From JABLTI01 sp030629105 (GTDB lineage Archaea; Asgardarchaeota; Heimdallarchaeia; JABLTI01), in contig DAOVPS010000014.1 in the NCBI GenBank assembly GCA_030629105.1, forward strand, positions 1-28,394: DNA of 28,394 bases, written 5' to 3'. The translations under genes were made by a program, and so were the position numbers. The stretch's first letter is position 1, and each line of letters opens with the position of its first letter. Shown one piece after another: positions 8,741 through 15,258 of this stretch. The notes beneath the pieces were generated by a model. It was not told the origin of the DNA. It searched no databases and saw nothing but the letters and a program-made list of their open reading frames with translations.

Positions 8741-10100
8741 AGATCTACTTTTTGAAAAGTGTCAAGTTTTACTTAAAGAAGCTACCAAGCTCGGTGCTTC
8801 TCAAGCTGAAGTTCGAATTGGTTTAAGCACAACTGCTCTTACTCGTTTAGCTAACAGTATTATCGATCAGAATGTTGCTGAAAGGCACGCCAATGTTAGA
8901 ACTATAGTCTATTTTGGCAAGCAAAAAGGCTCAACCACTGTTGAGATTCTTGATGATACCTCTCTCAAACAAGCTGTTGCTGATGCTGTTAAAGTTGCGA
9001 AAATTTCTCCTGAAAACAAAGATTTCAAATCTTTACCTGAAAAACAAACCTACGATGAAATTCCATTAGATGAACTTGTTTCTAAGAAAACTATTAATGC
9101 CACTCCAGAGTTGCGAGCGGAATACGCTACTCTTGCGATTGATTCTGCTCACGCTATTGATAAGCGAGTTAAAGCTGTTGCTGGAGCAATTTCACATGGA
9201 TTATACGAAGAAGCCATTCTGAACTCACTTGGTGTTGAAGTTTACGGAGCTGCAACTGGTAGTAATATCAATCTCACTGTTTTAGCTGAAGATGGAAAGG
9301 AACAAACTGCTGGCTGGTCTTCTGATAATCGCAATGATTTCACTCAACTTCAAATCAAAACTGTTGCAGAAAAAGCAGCGAAGAAAGCCGCAGATGGTTT
9401 TGGTATGAAATATATCGACTCGGGAAATTATGAAGTAATCCTTGAACCAGCTGCAGTTGGCGGATTGATGTTTTTCATGAGTTATTTTGGTTTCAGTGCG
9501 ATGATGTATCAGGATTACATTAGCTTCTTACGGGATAAAATCGGTGAGAAGATATTCGATGAAAAACTGAATCTTTGGGATGACGGTTTCGATAAACGCT
9601 TGGTTTATCGAGGATTCTATGATGACGAAGGCTATCCTAAATCAAAGCTTGATATGATTACTAATGGTGTAGCTATGAATTTAGCTTATGATACATTGAC
9701 TGCGGATAAAGATGGTGTCAAAAGCACAGGTCACAACGCTAAATTTAGAGGTCGTTCCATGCCGTTTCCAGGAAACTTGCTCATCGGTGAAGGTAATTCA
9801 AACCTAGATGAGATGATTGCTGAAACAAAGAATGGTATTCTTATCACCCACTTTCATTACCAAAATGCTGTTAATCCTACTAAAGGAATTTTCACAGGCT
9901 TAACTCGAGATGGTGCTTGGTTAGTCAAAGATGGTGAAATCCAATACCCATTACGAACTCTCCGATACACTGACAGTGTACTCCGATTCTTTGCTAACAT
10001 AGACATGATTGGTAAATACTCTGACCTAAATGATACTCAAGCAAAAGTTCCACCTATGAAATTGCCCTCATTCACAATCTCAGGTTCTCAGAAAGAGTGA
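8727..10100 (+). CDS. tldE: TldE/PmbA protease partner subunit
   Basis: The non-zinc partner of TldD; it completes the heterodimeric cavity that admits extended peptides (family knowledge). 457 residues. It aligns in layout with the TldD/PmbA family: an N-terminal alpha/beta domain (LGASQAEVRIGLST near residues 22-35), a central ILEPAAVGGLMFF-type segment lacking HExxxH as expected, the conserved RLVYRGFYDDEGYPK region, and a C-terminal GNLLIGEGNSNLDEM block with the typical THFHYQNAVNPTKGIFTG. The ATG at 8727 overlaps the tldD end by 14 bases. Codon choice is strikingly T-ending (GCT, GTT, ATT, ACT), contrasting with tldD. A hairpin plus T-tract follows the stop codon. Identification is secure; the cellular substrate is unknown. 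Confidence 0.94.
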   Translation: MEFNKDLLFEKCQVLLKEATKLGASQAEVRIGLSTTALTRLANSIIDQNVAERHANVRTIVYFGKQKGSTTVEILDDTSLKQAVADAVKVAKISPENKDFKSLPEKQTYDEIPLDELVSKKTINATPELRAEYATLAIDSAHAIDKRVKAVAGAISHGLYEEAILNSLGVEVYGAATGSNINLTVLAEDGKEQTAGWSSDNRNDFTQLQIKTVAEKAAKKAADGFGMKYIDSGNYEVILEPAAVGGLMFFMSYFGFSAMMYQDYISFLRDKIGEKIFDEKLNLWDDGFDKRLVYRGFYDDEGYPKSKLDMITNGVAMNLAYDTLTADKDGVKSTGHNAKFRGRSMPFPGNLLIGEGNSNLDEMIAETKNGILITHFHYQNAVNPTKGIFTGLTRDGAWLVKDGEIQYPLRTLRYTDSVLRFFANIDMIGKYSDLNDTQAKVPPMKLPSFTISGSQKE

Positions 10101-10128
10101 TTATAGTTTCTTGGTAAGAAAACTACAG

Positions 10129-10176
10129 AATTACTTTCCAAAACGAAAGTAATTTCTTTCACTTTTTTTTCTTTTT
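10129..10176 (+). terminator. hairpin/T-tract terminator after tldE
   Basis: A perfect 10-base inverted repeat, AATTACTTTC at 10129-10138 and GAAAGTAATT at 10145-10154, closes a CAAAAC loop. It is followed by T-rich sequence, with an eight-T run at 10163-10170 and TTTTT at 10172-10176. This is a classic intrinsic terminator shape just downstream of tldE. Archaeal RNA polymerase can terminate on the T-tract alone, so the stem may instead protect the 3' end. Confidence 0.65.
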
Positions 10177-10218
10177 AAAACCAAAATAATCTTAAAGCTC
10201 AAAAAAGAAGTTGTTTTC

Positions 10219-10572
10219 ATGTCTGAACAAATCAATCCAAATAAAGTACCTGCTGTTATAGTTTCTACAACAGCAATTGTGCCTGGTTATCGCATTACTT
10301 CTCATCGCGGTATTGTGTATGGATGTACTGTTCGATCTCGAGGAATGGGAGGCGAATGGATGGCAGGTTGTCAAACTACCTGCGGTGGAGAAGTAACTGC
10401 TTATACGACAACTACTATTGAATCTAGAGAAGAAGCTGTTGGACGTATGAAGGAGCATGCTCGCCGAATTGGCGCTAATGCTATTGTAGGTGTTAGAATT
10501 GATTCTGACCAACTAGGTCAAGGAGCAAATTACGCAACCATAGCTTATGGTACAGCTGTTGTCATTGAATAA
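10219..10572 (+). CDS. YbjQ-like (UPF0145) protein
   Basis: 117 residues, the usual size. It carries the family hallmarks: PGYRITSHRGIVYGCTVRSRG near 22-42, a Cys/Gly-rich stretch (AGCQTTCGGEVTAYT), SREEAVGRMKEHARRIGANAIVGVRI, and a last strand YATIAYGTAVVIE. Family members form a pentameric beta-barrel-like ring and have been described as putative heavy-metal-binding or membrane-stress proteins; no reaction is established. The additional cysteines (Cys51 and Cys55) could bind metal, which is my inference. It begins at ATG 10219 with a weak TTAAAG box about 25 bases upstream. It is flanked by hairpin terminators on both sides, so it is probably transcribed alone rather than with tldDE. Confidence 0.88.
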   Translation: MSEQINPNKVPAVIVSTTAIVPGYRITSHRGIVYGCTVRSRGMGGEWMAGCQTTCGGEVTAYTTTTIESREEAVGRMKEHARRIGANAIVGVRIDSDQLGQGANYATIAYGTAVVIE

Positions 10573-10606
10573 TAATTTTTATAATTATTATTCTCTTTTA
10601 TTTTTA
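10567..10606 (+). terminator. hairpin/T-tract terminator overlapping the ybjQ-like stop codon
   Basis: An 11-base perfect stem, GAATAATAATT at 10567-10577 and AATTATTATTC at 10583-10593, encloses the loop TTTAT, followed by TCTTTTATTTTTAT. The stem contains the gene's own TAA stop. It is AT-rich and therefore weak, but the exact pairing including the closing G-C suggests it is real. The same T-rich stretch probably contains the promoter of the next gene. Confidence 0.55.
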
Positions 10607-10622
10607 TAGTAATTATTTTGTT

Positions 10623-11291
10623 TTGGTGTTATCCTCATTGAATCTTAAGACTAGAATTTATCTTTGGTACCTCAGACTCAAGATATATTGGCCTTTCCGT
10701 TTTGCTCATCATCCTCTTTGTCCTCGTTTTTCTGGTCATGTTTTTAAAATTGGTCGTTTGCATCTTTGTCAAGGCTGTACTTTTGTTTATTCTGGTTTAC
10801 TTCTTGGCGGTTTAGTTTTTAGTCTCGTTCCTATTTCCATTCTTTTTTGGCTTTGGCTTACTATTGCTGCTTGTCTTATTGTTCCTACTTTTCTTGTTCA
10901 TTTTCTCTCTCTTCCCCGTTTTTTCACACGATTAGCTCGTTTTCTTCTTGGCTTATATTTTGGTTGGATGATTGGTGGAGTTGTTCAATATTCTTCTTGG
11001 CTTTATCGTGGTCTTTTTCTTAGTATAGTTTTTGCTTCTTATCTCACCTTTCGCATCAAATATCGTCGTTCAAAACGTAAGAAAGATGGATGTTCTGAGT
11101 GTTATGAACTTGAACAACCTGATGTTTGTACTGGCTATGAAGCACAACTTGCTGCTGAACGCGAATATTCTCGAATTGCTACTAAATTGCTTGAGTCTGA
11201 TCTTGAAGCTTTTGCTCGTAAAAAAATCACCACATATGATGCCCCTGAAAACACCATGCCACCACTAACTCATGAAGATGACAATAATTAA
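10623..11291 (+). CDS. DUF2085-like Cys-rich membrane protein
   Basis: 222 residues from TTG 10623, with GTG 10626 as an equally good start. The N-terminal block HHPLCPRFSGH ... LHLCQGCTFVYSGLLLGG resembles DUF2085 membrane proteins (HPLC/CxxC followed by Y.G and a helix), with Cys33, Cys49 and Cys52. About four hydrophobic helices follow, near 54-72, 74-97, 104-122 and 127-147. A basic patch (KYRRSKRKKD, inside-positive) leads to a cytoplasmic tail with CSEC (157-160) and Cys169, then a charged helix. The two cysteine clusters on either side of the membrane domain suggest metal or redox chemistry; this is inference. The coding strand is strongly T-rich. It ends 27 bases before the convergent hydrolase gene. 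Family assignment is moderate and function unknown. Confidence 0.65.
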   Translation: MVLSSLNLKTRIYLWYLRLKIYWPFRFAHHPLCPRFSGHVFKIGRLHLCQGCTFVYSGLLLGGLVFSLVPISILFWLWLTIAACLIVPTFLVHFLSLPRFFTRLARFLLGLYFGWMIGGVVQYSSWLYRGLFLSIVFASYLTFRIKYRRSKRKKDGCSECYELEQPDVCTGYEAQLAAEREYSRIATKLLESDLEAFARKKITTYDAPENTMPPLTHEDDNN

Positions 11292-11318
11292 TTTCCTTCT
11301 TAGTCGTGTTTTTTTTTA

Positions 11319-12293
11319 TCAACGACTTATTTTAATTTCAAAATCACTCAATATTTTAGGTAAACCATCATTTTTTGTAATCTTGGCGAATTCAGTTGCA
11401 ATTACTCCCGCTAACAACTCTCGATCTTCATCTGTTGTGTTCATAAAAACAAATCTTCCCTTTGGAATAGCCTTTGTAAAATTGTAGTATGCCATTCTGG
11501 GATGATATTTATCTAATGGTCCATGAGCTATGAATAACTCTTCATCAATTTCTGCTAATTCCTCTCTGATATCCCACTTCAAGTTCTGTCTTGTACTTTT
11601 TTTAAATTTCCAAGGCTCTCCCCCTTGAACAAAAGCTATCATTCTATTTTTTTGTGATTGGTTTTTCATACTTCTTAGAAACATTTTGGTAAAAATTGTT
11701 CTGAAAGGACCCAAAATAAATCCAGGAGTAAATCGAATAAAGGCGTTGATAAATGGAGAACCATAAATCCATTCAGCAATTGGATCAAAAGAATAAGTAG
11801 TGGGTGGTTTGATTAATTTATCAATTAATGCTTGAAAAACTATCCCTCCTCCATAACTGGCAGAGGCTAACACATAATCTATTTTGTTTAATCCCAAATG
11901 CTTAATGACATCTGCTAAATCCACAGCAGATTGCTCAATTGATAATTGGATTTTTCTGTGTTTGTTTATTATACTAGATTTTTTTTCTCGAGTTTCAAAA
12001 CAATAATATTCAGCGAAACCATGATGTGGGCGATGAAAATCATTCCAAGTCCATGGAGCTGCCACAAATCCCGGTAAAAATAGGATTGGTCGTTTAGTGG
12101 ATTGTTTCTCAGGTTTGTGGTGTAAAACTCGTACTTCGCCATCTTTAACAGGGATAAAAATTTCTTCATTTACTCCTTTTTCACAGAATAATGGGGTGTC
12201 TCTTCTTCCCTTATCGAGCAAAGCACTTATTCTCTTTTCCTGACTCTCTGTTAAACTAAATATTTCATTATTATTTTCCATTTTTACACCCAT
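11319..12293 (-). CDS. alpha/beta-hydrolase fold protein
   Basis: 324 residues. The hydrolase core starts near residue 45: FIPVKDGEVRVLHHKP strand pair, oxyanion-hole region ILFLPGFVAAPWTW (70-83), nucleophile elbow SASYGG with Ser146, and a late acid Asp261 in AHGPLDKYH. The place where the catalytic His normally lies (after the last strand, FVFMNTTDEDREL, about 281-292) has no His, so the enzyme is either atypical, uses His264, or is inactive. A basic, aromatic cap region (about 175-240: FIRFTPGFILGPFRTIF) could touch lipid. Start: ATG 12293, or ATG 12281 (residue 5), which has GGTG about six bases upstream. It is divergent from arsM by 159 bases and convergent with the DUF2085-like gene. 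Esterase or lipase activity is possible but unproven. Confidence 0.75.
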   Translation of the reverse strand: MGVKMENNNEIFSLTESQEKRISALLDKGRRDTPLFCEKGVNEEIFIPVKDGEVRVLHHKPEKQSTKRPILFLPGFVAAPWTWNDFHRPHHGFAEYYCFETREKKSSIINKHRKIQLSIEQSAVDLADVIKHLGLNKIDYVLASASYGGGIVFQALIDKLIKPPTTYSFDPIAEWIYGSPFINAFIRFTPGFILGPFRTIFTKMFLRSMKNQSQKNRMIAFVQGGEPWKFKKSTRQNLKWDIREELAEIDEELFIAHGPLDKYHPRMAYYNFTKAIPKGRFVFMNTTDEDRELLAGVIATEFAKITKNDGLPKILSDFEIKISR

Positions 12294-12394
12294 AAAGCGA
12301 TGTGATAAATCATTGTATCATAATATGTTTATATGTTTTTTAGCTATACTCGTTTTTTTCTCCTATATCTCTAATTATAGACCATTGTCGCATG

Positions 12395-12429
12395 TATGAA
12401 AAATCTTTTATATGAAAAATATTTCATAT
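12395..12429. promoter_or_regulatory. ArsR-type operator candidate over the arsM promoter
   Basis: ATATGAAA at 12410-12417 and TTTCATAT at 12422-12429 form a perfect 8-base inverted repeat with a four-base spacer, and an extra direct copy of TATGAAAAAT lies at 12395-12404. The shape resembles ArsR/SmtB-family operators with ATATG...CATAT ends. A TATA-like TTTTATAT (12406-12413) overlaps it, so a bound repressor would block the promoter about 40 bases before the arsM ATG. Confidence 0.55.
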
Positions 12430-12452
12430 GTCTTAGTTACTAAGGTGATAAA

Positions 12453-13220
12453 ATGACAAATTCAAAAGAAGTCATCAAAGAAAGTTATGCGAAGGCATTA
12501 GAAAAAGCAACTCAAGGAGAATCATGTTGTTCTCCAGCTGTAGCTGAGACAGAATCTAAAGAAGATTCATGTTGTTCGAGTGAGACAACATTACTGCCAA
12601 AGAATAAGGACAGAAAGGGGCCTAGCTTTGGTTCCTCTAGTGATCTAGCTAGTAAAGCTGGAATACGAGAAGGAGATGTTGTGGTGGATTTTGGGAGTGG
12701 TCCAGGACATGATTTGACAGAAGCTGCCAAATTAACAGGTAAAACTGGCAAAGCTATAGGCATAGACATGACTCCAGAAATGATTGAATATGCAACTAAT
12801 TTAGCTGAAGAGATGTCTCTAGACAATGTTGAAGTTAAATTAGGAGATATTGAGAATGTGCCACTTGAAGATAATATTGCTGATGTTGTGATATCTAATT
12901 GTGTCATTAATCTTACTTCAGATAAAACCCAAGTCTTTAAGGAAGCTTTTCGAATTCTAAAACCAGGCGGACGACTTGTAGATGCTGATATAATTGCAGA
13001 ACAAGCACTACCTGAGAGTATGAAAGAAGATGAAGGAGCTTTATGTAGTTGTGTTGCTGGTGCATTAACAGCTGAAGGTTATACTGAAGCCGTAAAAGCT
13101 GCAGGATTTGTTGATATTTCAGTAAATATTGAAAGTAAACAAGCAGGCAGAATAAAGTGGAAAGACGGTAATGAATATCTTATGAACAGTGGTATTATTA
13201 CCGCAAGAAAACCAAATTAG
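12453..13220 (+). CDS. arsM: ArsM-like arsenite methyltransferase
   Basis: A class I SAM-dependent methyltransferase of the arsenite-methylating family, converting As(III) to methylated arsenicals (family knowledge). 255 residues. SAM motif VVDFGSGPGHDLTEAA (77-92), acidic end of strand 2 in GIDMTPEMIEYA, LGDIENVPL, then ISNCVINL with Cys150, LKPGGRL, and GALCSCVAGAL with Cys198/Cys200. The central and C-terminal cysteines match the arsenic-binding positions known in ArsM. The N-terminus adds two CC pairs (Cys25-26, Cys40-41) in near-repeat context (ES/DS-CCS), probable extra As/metal ligands. The ATG is preceded by GGTGAT at 12444-12449. An ArsR-type inverted repeat covers the promoter and the arsR-like gene follows, so arsenic induction is likely. 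No arsenite pump or reductase gene is in the window. Confidence 0.9.
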   Translation: MTNSKEVIKESYAKALEKATQGESCCSPAVAETESKEDSCCSSETTLLPKNKDRKGPSFGSSSDLASKAGIREGDVVVDFGSGPGHDLTEAAKLTGKTGKAIGIDMTPEMIEYATNLAEEMSLDNVEVKLGDIENVPLEDNIADVVISNCVINLTSDKTQVFKEAFRILKPGGRLVDADIIAEQALPESMKEDEGALCSCVAGALTAEGYTEAVKAAGFVDISVNIESKQAGRIKWKDGNEYLMNSGIITARKPN

Positions 13221-13235
13221 AAATACGATAGAATT

Positions 13236-13274
13236 CTTTGAAGTGGTAGAGCCTAATGACTATAGACTTCAAAG
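13236..13274 (+). repeat. inverted repeat between arsM and arsR-like gene
   Basis: CTTTGAAGT (13236-13244) and ACTTCAAAG (13266-13274) are perfect complements separated by 21 bases, with a short inner TAG/CTA pairing. It sits just after the arsM stop and about 70 bases before the arsR TATA box. There is no T-run directly behind it, so it is a poor terminator. An operator or 3'-end structure is possible. Confidence 0.4.
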
Positions 13275-13346
13275 TAATTCTCGATTATCCAAATCAACGT
13301 TTTTCGTTAATCTAACAACAAATAAAAAAGGAATACTTATAGTTAG

Positions 13347-13354
13347 TATATAAA
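13347..13354 (+). promoter_or_regulatory. TATA box of the arsR-like gene
   Basis: TATATAAA is centred about 25 bases before the A of the ATG at 13376, predicting a leaderless transcript. A small inverted repeat (ATACT, seven bases, AGTAT; 13333-13349) overlaps its upstream edge and could be an autoregulatory site. Confidence 0.5.
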
Positions 13355-13375
13355 TTGCGTAATGGATAGGGTATA

Positions 13376-13837
13376 ATGAGTTTGGAAGAACAAAAGAAAA
13401 AAGAGAAAAAAATGGTCAAAATCGTTGCTATTAGAGGAAGAGAAGATATTGCCGATCTTGATGAAATAATTGAAAAAGTTGATTTGAAACAAATTTGCTG
13501 TATTACCCTAGATAGAAAGGAATATCTTTCCGGTATTGATGTTTTCGAGAAAGCAGATGATTTTTCCTCACTATTAAAGCTCATTGCCAACCCTATTCGT
13601 TTAAAAATTCTCTTAGTTCTTTTGAACAAGGAATGGGCTTGTAACTGTGAATTTGAATCTGCATTTAATGAACATCAAACACTAATTTCGCATCACTTGA
13701 GAAATTTGCGAGAAGGTGGATTGATTACTTTTCAGAAAAAAGGGCAATGGAAATTCTATAAGATTCCTAATGAAATTCGACCCTTTTTAGAAAAAGTACG
13801 AGACTTGATCTATATTCTTCCAAAGAAATGTTGTTAG
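13376..13837 (+). CDS. arsR: ArsR-family metal(loid)-responsive repressor
   Basis: 153 residues. The winged helix-turn-helix is clear from about 62 to 140: LLKLIANPIRLKILLVLL, then WACNCEF, the recognition helix HQTLISHHLRNLREGGLI, and the wing FQKKGQWKFYKI. The As(III)-binding motif of classic ArsR (ELCVCDL) is represented by WACNCEF with Cys89 and Cys91. Two further Cys pairs sit at 41-42 and at the very C-terminus (152-153), so the inducer site may be larger than usual. A charged N-terminal extension of about 60 residues (Lys/Glu-rich start, then an alpha/beta-looking stretch) is longer than in most ArsR proteins. The ATG start is supported by a TATA box at leaderless distance; ATG at residue 13 is an alternative. 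It probably controls arsM and itself. Confidence 0.85.
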   Translation: MSLEEQKKKEKKMVKIVAIRGREDIADLDEIIEKVDLKQICCITLDRKEYLSGIDVFEKADDFSSLLKLIANPIRLKILLVLLNKEWACNCEFESAFNEHQTLISHHLRNLREGGLITFQKKGQWKFYKIPNEIRPFLEKVRDLIYILPKKCC

Positions 13838-13884
13838 GAAATTATCAGAAAATGTTTTTCTATTTATAATGGAGTTAAGTCACT

Positions 13885-14208
13885 TTGCCCCTCCCTGATT
13901 GGATTTTAGAATGGATCCAAAAGGATCGATTAGTAGCTAGCAAATATAGAACTAGTAGGAAATATTTGCGACACTCTAAACGAATCCAATTCCTAGAAGG
14001 GGAGAAAGACAAGCATACAGATAATTGGGCTTGGTTCAAATACGTGGTAATTAGTCAGAAACATGGGAAATATTGGGTTCGTTTTGCAGATGGCGTATAT
14101 GAGTGCAGCTGTCCTTTCTTTAAACACCGAAAGATTTGCTCTCACATTCTTGGAGTAGCTCAATTAATTGATGTTTGGTCAAAAAAAGAATCAATTTTCC
14201 CTTTTTAG
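13885..14208 (+). CDS. small SWIM zinc-finger protein
   Basis: 107 residues. The SWIM signature CxCx(n)CxH is complete in CSCPFFKHRKICSHILG: Cys74, Cys76, Cys85, His87. The N-terminal 70 residues are basic with aromatic residues (KYRTSRKYLRH, WAWFKYVVIS, KYWVRF), as expected for a nucleic-acid- or protein-binding adaptor. SWIM domains act in DNA/RNA or protein interaction; the exact role is unknown. The start must be TTG 13885, because an in-frame TAA lies at 13876-13878 and there is no internal Met. GGAG at 13871-13874 supports it. A nearby ATG (13869) is in another frame and stops after nine codons. It follows arsR by 47 bases on the same strand, but a link to arsenic is not evident. Confidence 0.8.
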   Translation: MPLPDWILEWIQKDRLVASKYRTSRKYLRHSKRIQFLEGEKDKHTDNWAWFKYVVISQKHGKYWVRFADGVYECSCPFFKHRKICSHILGVAQLIDVWSKKESIFPF

Positions 14209-14231
14209 AAATCTAAATCACTTTCTTGAAA

Positions 14232-15113
14232 TTAGGGAGAAGGTTGACTAATTTTCTCACTTGTATTGAAATCTTCTGGAAAAGGCTTTTCAGTTAAATC
14301 TATTGTTGTTCTAATATCTTCACTTATGCAATCACGTAGAAATATCAAAAGATTTGGTAATTGACGAAGATCCCTTATAATGAAATCGGGATTCTCATCT
14401 CTTAGAAGTTGTTTTGCGAAATCCATAATTTCATCATTTACGGCAACAGTCATGGTTCCTGCTCTTTTCCCAGCAATTATATCACTCGCTTGATCTCCAA
14501 TTGTGATTACTTCATCTGCTTCTAACCCTAAAACTTCCATAGCTTTAATCAAACCGATAGCATTAGGTTTGAGAACTTTGATATCATCTCGAGTTAAAAT
14601 TAGATCGAATTCATTTATTTCAGGAATTTTCTCTTTAGCGATATCAATAATACCTTGACTTGTATTAGTTAATAAAATAAGCTTGTAATCTTGAGCAAGA
14701 ATTTCCCTAAGAACTTCTCTGACGCCAATATTGGGTACAACTGTCTTTCTGTTTTTCCTGTATATTATACCCAAAGTAATCATATATTTGAAAGTTTGAA
14801 AATTCGACATACCAAACTTCTTTCCCACGCTAAATATATACTTGAGTATGGTGGTCTTACTTGAATCTTCATCTATAGAAGACAACATTGTAAGGACTGA
14901 AAGTGCCATATCAGTAATTTGTTCTCTCGTAATATCAGGTTTTACTCTTATCGCTGCACTTGTTATTGGCCAACCAATTCTAGCATGAAATGAAGACAAT
15001 ACCCCATCGAAATCAAAAATAATCCCTTTAATTTTTGAACTGATGTTTTCAGGAGCGGTAGTAGCTGTAGAGGTTTTCTTAGTTTTGCTAGAAGTCATTT
15101 TAATGATACCCAT
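14232..15113 (-). CDS. HAD-superfamily hydrolase (phosphoglycolate-phosphatase-like)
   Basis: 293 residues with all four HAD motifs: I, FDFDGVLS (Asp34 nucleophile, Asp36); II, LLTNTS (Thr149); III, Lys182 in VLKPNA; IV, GDQASD (Asp207, Asp211). The insertion between motifs I and II (about 45-130) is an all-helical C1 cap, as in phosphoglycolate phosphatase and related small-phosphoester enzymes. The Ser/Thr/Lys-rich first 27 residues and the acidic/Pro-rich last 30 are extensions outside the fold. The ATG at 15113 (not Met6) is supported by a TATA-like box about 27 bases upstream. It lies downstream of the creatininase-family gene on the same strand (145-base gap), apparently with its own promoter. 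The substrate cannot be deduced. Confidence 0.85.
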   Translation of the reverse strand: MGIIKMTSSKTKKTSTATTAPENISSKIKGIIFDFDGVLSSFHARIGWPITSAAIRVKPDITREQITDMALSVLTMLSSIDEDSSKTTILKYIFSVGKKFGMSNFQTFKYMITLGIIYRKNRKTVVPNIGVREVLREILAQDYKLILLTNTSQGIIDIAKEKIPEINEFDLILTRDDIKVLKPNAIGLIKAMEVLGLEADEVITIGDQASDIIAGKRAGTMTVAVNDEIMDFAKQLLRDENPDFIIRDLRQLPNLLIFLRDCISEDIRTTIDLTEKPFPEDFNTSEKISQPSP

Positions 15114-15134
15114 TTTACAATTTTTCTTTAAAGC

Positions 15135-15145
15135 TTTATATTTAT
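15135..15145 (-). promoter_or_regulatory. TATA box of the HAD hydrolase gene
   Basis: ATAAATATAAA on the minus strand is centred about 27 bases before the ATG at 15113, which fits an archaeal promoter with a leaderless or near-leaderless transcript. Confidence 0.45.
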
Positions 15146-15258
15146 GTCAGTTAACTCTGATTAATTTAAAACTATCACTATTATTGAATATTAGTATATG
15201 TACCTTTAACAAAAGGCACTTCTTAAATTGAGAAAAAAAGAAGAAAATGCGAAGTATC

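Noticed and set aside
12512..12907. 131-codon antisense frame inside arsM
   Set aside because: It lies wholly within a well-identified methyltransferase gene and its translation shows no domain; it is a codon-bias shadow.
13236..13274. Possible tRNA between arsM and arsR
   Set aside because: The paired arms suggested a stem, but there is no cloverleaf: no T-arm consensus (GGTTCRANNCC) and the loop is too short for the remaining arms.
13869..13898. ATG start for the SWIM gene
   Set aside because: This ATG is in a different frame and reaches a stop after nine codons; the SWIM frame is opened only by TTG 13885 after an in-frame TAA.
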